A DNA stretch of 64,000 nucleotides, from NCBI GenBank assembly GCA_029204225.1, contig CM055096.1, forward strand, positions 33,672,571-33,736,570, in the 5' to 3' direction. This document shows positions 58,346-64,000 of this stretch, piece by piece (the first letter of the stretch is position 1; each line of letters opens with the position of its first letter). This stretch comes from Diphasiastrum complanatum. Lineage: Eukaryota; Streptophyta; Lycopodiopsida; Lycopodiales; Lycopodiaceae. The notes beneath the pieces were generated by a model. The model did no database searches. It saw only the letters and a list, made by a program, of their open reading frames with translations, and was not told the origin of the DNA. The translations under genes were made by a program, and so were the position numbers.

Positions 58346-59669
58346 TGGGTTTTTCCTCAAAGGGGAAAAGACTAGGATCCTCTTCAGAGATTGGCAACAA
58401 GTTGGATCGAGCCATAATCCTAGCAGATGGGAAGCAAAGTGTTGGAAAGGCTTTTTGTCCGAAGAACTCTACTCTAAGTCCGATCAGCTGATTTATTAAG
58501 TGGAGGGGAACTATCACACACACCTCTCTCTTGGGGCAAATTTTGAATGAAAGTTGATCAAAATGGGGGCAAATTCAAGGTGACCTAGCCATACTCACAC
58601 GAGGAGACTGGCGAACTTTGGACCTAATAAGTTGACAAGTTTTTGTTGTGGAAAGAAAAGTTTGTTATAGGCTTTCTCTAGATCAGCAATGATGAGAAAA
58701 CATATGAGTACGCTGGCTTGTGTTACGTGTAAGGCAGCTGATCAATGAAGGAACTGTGAAAGTTGAGTCTTGCATGAGAGACTTGGTATTTCGAACGGAC
58801 GCTAAGGGACAGTTCGCGTTGAGATCGGATTAGTGCAAACTCTGGGTGCATATTTCTGATTCAAAGAGAGCTACTTGAAGCCAAGCTCGATGTACACTTC
58901 TTGTTTTGACTGTGAGGCAACTAACCAGTGATGGAATTGTGAAAGTCAAGTTTTGCGCGACGGACATGGTGCTTCAAACAAACGCGAAGAGATAGTTCGG
59001 ATGCGGATCAAACTGGTGCGACCCTTTGGCTTTCCACGAGGTCAATGGTTACATTTGGGCTAATTCAAAGAGCTACTTCAAGCTAAGTGAGAGGTGCATT
59101 GCGAAGTACTCAATCTTTGCCTACCTTAAAGAGCCAAGATGGAAAAGTATCAAGATCAGGCTTAGACAAGGAGAGAAATCAAGGTGCAGAAGCAACAAGG
59201 CACGGAGTGGACCATAAAGTGGGCAATCAAACGATTAATCCTTCGGCTCAAGGAGCCTTGATACCTGTGCGGAACTGAACAAATCTGGAGCTCAGGGAGC
59301 TCAACACAAAGTGCATCAAGGACAAATCAGGAGCTCAAAGGAGTTCCAAAGTCGAAAGTCAGAAGCGACAGGGGCGAACATTTCAAAGAAAGGCCTCTGT
59401 CACCAGTTAATAAGGTTCTCGGGTTTTACGAAAGCGATATCAAATCTACGCTTTTCCCAGACAAAGATATATTTTCAAGTTATGTGATTTTCAGTACAAA
59501 GAGCTGAGCCTCCAACTTGTGGTGTGCCAGCTTCAATGTTAATAAAAAGTGGCCAGTAAATTGAGTACTGTGCCAAGTAGCTTAAATGTATAGTTATTTT
59601 GATTGGGAGACACCTTTACTTTAATCTGACATCTGATGAGGACATCAGATTTTATAAAGGTGGGGTGGA

Positions 59670-60915
59670 TGTTGTAAAGCTACCTTTACAAGCTTTACTT
59701 CCGGCGCCATCGGCGCCAGCTATGTCCCCGGCGCCAGCAGCGCCCCTGCTGCTCCCTGCGCCAACGGCGCCGACGCCGCTCCCGGCGCCACTGTGACTAG
59801 AATCCAGTCGGCGCCAAGTTCCTATGGCTGAAAATCTTTGATCGGTTCTAGTGGAGTCCAGAGAGCTCAGGTCGATGTGCAATCACCTCACACGATCTAG
59901 GCATGATTAAAGGAAGCCTGGGGATCAGTAAAATCTAGAGAGAGAAAATGACTTTCTAGAAAGAGAAAATTCTAGAGAGAGAAAAACGTGCTTTATCAGC
60001 TTGGGTAGAGTGCTTGGTATGAGGGGGGGTGCCGAATCACACCAATACTATAGGGGAGTGCGGGTTGCGACTCAGGGCGAGCTCCAACCAAGTCTCAGCC
60101 TCCCTTGCTGGAATGTTGTCATGGCTCTCGCCTTGGCATGCTAGCGCCCCGGAGACTAGGGTCGCTCACACACTTGAAATATAACCTTCTCAGATTTATC
60201 AATAAAGTGGGATTTTCCTCAAACTGACTCTGATTACCTTCTGGGTTTCAGTGTTCGGTAAAAGCGCCAGTTGTAAGGCCGCTTTCAAAATTTTTAACTT
60301 GGCACATAGTTGAGGGTCGTATCCCGGGACGCCAGCGGTATGCCGTCGGGACCATTCGGTCCGTGGCGTCAGCGGTATGCTGTTGGGACCATTTGGTCGA
60401 GGAACTGGTTGTTTCCATATCTGTCACGGCTTGTGGTTCCGAGTGTTCCTTGCATGAATGTGAATGGGTTAAGCTCTTGGGGAACGGGCTCTAACCTGTC
60501 GGCTGAGTTGGATGGCTTGCTTGGGTGGATGTTACCTGTTTATGGCTTTCCAGTCTGGCGTGGCGCCAGGTTGGCTTCCAACGCTCGTGACGAAGCTTTC
60601 AGCTGGTTAAGTCTGATGTAAGTCAGACCGCTTGCTTGGAATGGATGTTACTCGTTTGTAACGAAGCTTCGAGTTGGTTAATTTTGATGTTTGTCAGGCG
60701 GCTTGCTTGGAGGGAAGTCACCCACATCGGGACCCCTGATCTGGCATGGCGCCAGGTTGGATCTCAATGTTGGTTTTCGGAACTTCAAGTTGGTTAAGTC
60801 TGATCGTTGTTGGCGAGTTGGCTGCTTGTATGTCAAGTGGGTTTTGGATGGCAAGAGTTGAAGGCTGGGAAGCTAAGTCGTGGTTCCCGGCCCCCTTTGG
60901 GATGCCTGCGCTACA
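59670..60915 (+). repeat. LTR 3 of the array, 1246 bp
   Basis: Follows the polypurine tract and ends CTGCGCTACA against the second TCTGC duplication; no primer site follows, as expected of a terminal 3' LTR. Confidence 0.93.
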
Positions 60916-61025
60916 TCTGCCCTTCACTGATTCCACCTTATATCAGGTTGCTGGTCAAGAGCGTTACAGTTTCTGTGACGGATTTTCTGGATATAATCAG
61001 GTTGGAGTGCGAAAGGAGAATCGTA
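60916..61025 (+). pseudogene. Ty3/gypsy reverse transcriptase, part after the insertion
   Basis: LPFTDSTLYQVAGQ, then RYSFCDGFSGYNQVGVRKEN. It continues in phase the part ending at 52169 once one TCTGC copy is discounted. Homology ends about 61025; the catalytic YxDD is not present. Confidence 0.88.
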
Positions 61026-61193
61026 TTATTTTAATCGTTTGCATTTTTTTTAGGTTATCTATTTTTAACAATTGCTGCATGAAAATCCTAAGATAAAGAC
61101 TCTTGTCAAAGTAATGTCTTGTGCTCAGGTGTCCTTTGTATTTTGGGACCACCTCCAGGAGCATAATGTCCATCCAATTTTCTCTCTCTTAGG

Positions 61194-61295
61194 AATCTAT
61201 CATTCTCTCTCCTCTCTCCGATGGAATTCACTTTCTCTCTCCTCTCTCCAGTGGAATGCACGTTCTCTCTCCTCTCTCCGGTGGAATGTGCATGT
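61194..61295. repeat. 37-bp minisatellite, about three units
   Basis: TTCTCTCTCCTCTCTCC, then GATGGAATTCAC, AGTGGAATGCAC, GGTGGAATGTGC. Confidence 0.88.
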
Positions 61296-61398
61296 GCTAT
61301 GTGGTAGCCCGTCATTGGCTGTCCACATCCACATTCCACCACAAACGTAAAAAAATTTGCAAAAAGAAAAACTGCAAAAAACTGAAAAAGAAAAAAAA

Positions 61399-61490
61399 TC
61401 GGTCCACGTGTACGGCCGTACGGTACCGTACTAACAAAAAAAAAAAAATTGGTCCACGCGTACGGCCGTACGGCCGTACCGTACAACCAA
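61399..61490. repeat. Tandem repeat with GTACGGCCGTAC palindromes
   Basis: CGGTCCACGTGTACGGCCGT and TGGTCCACGCGTACGGCCGT, about 50 bp apart and separated by an A tract; each contains GTACGGCCGTAC. Confidence 0.85.
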
Positions 61491-61526
61491 AAAATGGAAA
61501 AAAAAAAAAACCTTCGCACAATGGCA

Positions 61527-61650
61527 TTACGTAGGGGAAGGAAGCCCTTGGGCCTTCCTTGCTGGTCGAGGCCTGCCCTCGGGCCCCGCCCTCGGGCAAG
61601 GGCCCTCCCAGCAAGGAATACCCTCAAGTAAGGCCTTCCCCCCCACTAAA
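61527..61650. repeat. GC-rich inverted repeat (copy 3 of the dispersed family)
   Basis: Starts TAGGGGAAGGAAGCCCTTGG and ends GGCCTTCCCC, with GGCCTTCCTTGCTGG facing CCCAGCAAGGAA and a GCCCTCGGGC-rich centre. Same start phrase (TAGGGGAAG) as copies 1 and 2. Confidence 0.75.
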
Positions 61651-62700
61651 GTTTTCCAAATGCTACATTGTGTCAATAAATATGGTATTCATACATAAGT
61701 GAGCAAGCTCAGCCACAAATTTTGCTCATAATGGCCTACAGAGCTTGTCCAAGCATAGATTATGCCCACAAAAGTTTGGACAAACAAAAAAGATCAAAAG
61801 CCCTCTCATTGTTTGTGCCAAGGTAAAGGTGCCCTCAGGCACAATGCTTTAATCCCCTTTAGGGCCTTGCCATAGAGCTCCCACACATATAGCCTCTGCA
61901 TCACAACTTAGTCATGTACAAAAGATTAAGAGATACCTATAAACTGTAAGGTGTATTTCTAATGTTTGAATTTTTAAAAGTCTTGTGATTTTTTCCCCTT
62001 AAATTCCTGCATATCCTAGATTCATAAAAAAAAACTAAACTTTTGTAGGATTTCATGTGTTATGAATTTAAAACTAATGTATATTACATACTAGAAAACT
62101 TGGATTAAAATCCCTATAAATATATTTGTTAAACATGAAATTTCCTATAATTAAAAAATGTCAAATTTTTAAGTCAACATCCTTCACATTTTTTGGGAAG
62201 CTGATTCTTCAAGAAAGATGTTGATTCCAATCTCAAACTTTGTTGTTTTTGGTACCAACAAGAGGGCCACATGTTACCTGGGGACCAGATTATATGTAGT
62301 AATGGCCCTCCCAATGACCACTACTTACTACAAACAACTTTTCTCGAATTCACTTGTGGCCTATATCATTTGTGGCAACCACAAGATGACAATTTATGGA
62401 GGTCATGGGCTTCTTATGAAGTAGGTTTATGACCACACATGATTGAGTTTACTAACATATGTCTAGTTGTTTTGTAGCAATAAAAAAATGGTTTTTTATT
62501 TGTAAACAATGTTGGGCGGCTACTTGATTTTGTTGCAACTAACTGCAGGTTATCAATTTAGTCATGCATACATAAAATGTCGGAGATGAAAAAACCAAAA
62601 AAGTGAGATCGTTCGCAACTGCAAGAGGTTCCTCCAAAATGGAGTTTGAACATTATGCGAGTGAAATTTTGCAAGTTTAATGAATTAATTTATTTTTTAA
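61651..62700. other. Stretch without recognisable genes
   Basis: AT-rich, no coding or repeat signal that I can support. Confidence 0.45.
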
Positions 62701-62717
62701 ATATAGGTTGTTAAGAA

Positions 62718-63230
62718 TCAATGCTTCAAGCACATTTGATGTTGACATCTCAAGAAGTATGAAATTATATTTTTATTGTAACAAAAAGCCAAATCAATGG
62801 TGTCTTGTCTAGATAACCCCATAATGCAAATAAAACGTTGTAGTTTATCACCAAGTACAAGTTGCTTGCTGGTAGATATGGCTGCTTTATGAGCCTTGGT
62901 CATCACCATACAACTGCGATCTACGAATGCAGCATCAAGACTTCTTAAGGTAACAAGTATGTCTTCTATGGAGTCGTCACACTTCAGAACTCTAATAAGC
63001 TCTGCCAGTTCTTTGGAAGTTCTAGAGATTCTATAATTCTGAAGACTGAGCTGATTGGCTGTTTTCTTATTAGCCTCTATCTTTGCCTAACATTGATCTC
63101 CTGAATGACCATTCTTACCACAAATAGTACATTTCAGGTTAGGACAATCTCTGGTCATGTGAGCTCCTTTGCAATATCGGCAAGAAACGTCACTCGCCTT
63201 ATCAGTGATTTCTATCTTCTAGCTATTTCT
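62718..63230 (-). pseudogene. Gag-like fragment with two zinc knuckles
   Basis: The minus strand encodes CRYCKGAHMTRDC (63183-63143; one residue short of the canonical spacing) then CTICGKNGHSGDQC (63131-63090), a stop at 63087-63089, and a helical stretch (KELAELIRVL; VMTKAHKAAISTSKQLVLGD). Tandem CCHC knuckles are typical of retroelement gag. No other pol motif follows. Confidence 0.7.
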
Positions 63231-63300
63231 AGATGTGCAACCAAATTTGGCTAAGATCTTGTTGATCCATCAAGCATTTTTAGGATCTGATTTTTTCACA

Positions 63301-63315
63301 TGGTATCAGAGCAGG
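63301..63315 (+). other. Primer-binding site of an LTR element running off the window
   Basis: TTTTCACA then TGGTATCAGAGCAGG: an LTR end followed by the iMet-tRNA primer site. The LTR start is not clear upstream (it abuts the antisense gag scrap). About 0.7 kb of leader follows; no gag is recognisable before the window ends. Confidence 0.75.
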
Positions 63316-64000
63316 TTTCAGGCCAAAGTTGGTGGATTTTCCAAATCTAGAGGTTGATTTGAGGGCGCCATAAATTCAATGTGGATTTGGAGGTGTTTCT
63401 AGCTAGAGTTTGGATCTTTATGATATTAAAATCATTTCAGGTCAAAACACTTGTATTAGGACGATTTTTGAAACCACTTATTATATTGTGGAGACAAAAA
63501 TTGCTTATGGTTGTGGATGCTACATTCTATTAGATAATGTACCAAGATTCTAGCTTTTGCATATAGATTTTGCTTGATTCAATATTTTGCATTTTTGGAG
63601 TAACCCTAAATTTGATGGGATCTCTTGATTTTAAGTTGATGGACTTTTTCAAGAGTGTGTTTCAATCTTAGATGTTGGCAAAATTTCATCATATTGTGTT
63701 TAGATCTATTGTGATCAAGAAATCAACATTCTATGTGCTAGGATTAACTAGAAAAGAGAAAAATGAGAGGCTAGATTGTTTCCATATCTTTGTGATTTCT
63801 TCTTGAGTTTCATTTGTTGATTTTCAAGGGAGTGATAAGTGCATTGGAACAAGTTCAAAGAGAAGATCAGAATACTGCAACATGGCAACCTCAAGTTGCT
63901 TCGTGTTGAAAAGGCAATGATAGGCTTACCTCAACATATTATTCTACTTGGAAAGGTGAGGATGGAATCTTTGTATGAGATGAATGATTTGATGGATATT

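Larger units (their letters stand above)
57099..59669 (+). other. Internal region 2, non-coding, with intact purine tract
   Basis: Colinear with region 1 up to about 59456, then unique DNA to 59669 ending AAAGGTGGGGTGGA, a good polypurine tract directly before LTR 3. Five stem-loops at 57189-57557, the third with a different loop from its region 1 counterpart but the same stem. Confidence 0.88.
52170..60915 (+). mobile_element. Non-autonomous (LARD-like) LTR retrotransposon array: LTR-internal-LTR-internal-LTR
   Basis: Three near-identical LTRs (52170-53378, 55858-57098, 59670-60915) separate two closely similar internal regions (about 2.5 kb each). The whole is flanked by TCTGC on both sides (52165-52169 and 60916-60920). 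Both internal regions begin with a tRNA-iMet primer site; only the second ends with a purine tract. I find no gag, protease, integrase or RT motif in either, so mobility would depend on another element's proteins. The many short open frames are chance. Confidence 0.92.

Noticed and set aside
52134-60900. Gly/Ala-rich and other open frames in the three-LTR array (for example near 52.2, 52.9, 53.1, 55.8, 56.9 kb)
   Set aside because: They lie in LTRs or the non-coding internal region, occur in several frames and on both strands at once, and carry no family motif.

Overview
Nuclear DNA of a land plant. The evidence is one intron-rich type-B cytokinin response regulator gene (ARR, phospho-receiver plus GARP/Myb DNA-binding domain), LTR retrotransposons primed by plant initiator Met-tRNA (TGGTATCAGAGC), an En/Spm (CACTA) transposon with the plant TNP2 transposase, and long CT/CA microsatellites. 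A large repeat-rich genome such as a fern or another early-diverging plant would fit, but the sequence alone does not fix the species.
Layout. 1-13.2 kb: the 3' part of the type-B ARR on the + strand, five exons. The last intron is about 9.1 kb and holds a LINE remnant and a nested, rearranged Ty1/copia element, both antisense to the gene; the final exon (23 codons) lies beyond them. 15.2-18.0 kb: an internally deleted copia element with both LTRs. 18.5-22.7 kb: an antisense Ty3/gypsy remnant with an integrase and an unassigned coiled-coil region downstream of it. 23-27 kb: a copia RNase H scrap, a CT array and otherwise featureless DNA. 27.4-29.9 kb: another deleted copia element (gag-PR-IN). 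30.2-42.3 kb: a nest, in which one copia pol is split first by an 820-bp solo LTR (5-bp duplication) and then by a 9.5-kb CACTA-type DNA transposon (3-bp duplication GAT). The transposon carries a decayed antisense transposase and a divergently transcribed three-exon gene for an acidic protein. 43.0-44.3 kb: a fourth deleted copia element (gag-PR joined to RT). 44.3-49 kb: largely empty, with one possible unknown gene near 48 kb. 52.2-60.9 kb: a non-coding retrotransposon array, LTR-internal-LTR-internal-LTR, flanked by one 5-bp target duplication (TCTGC) and inserted in a Ty3/gypsy reverse transcriptase. 61-64 kb: minisatellites, a zinc-knuckle gag scrap, and the start of another LTR element.
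The only host gene I am sure of is the ARR. The rest is transposon strata whose order of insertion can be read from target duplications and interrupted reading frames. The most unusual items are the three-LTR non-autonomous array, with five regularly spaced stem-loops after each primer-binding site; the CACTA-type element with 14-bp palindromes at both ends and between its two genes; and a dispersed GC-rich inverted-repeat family seen three times.
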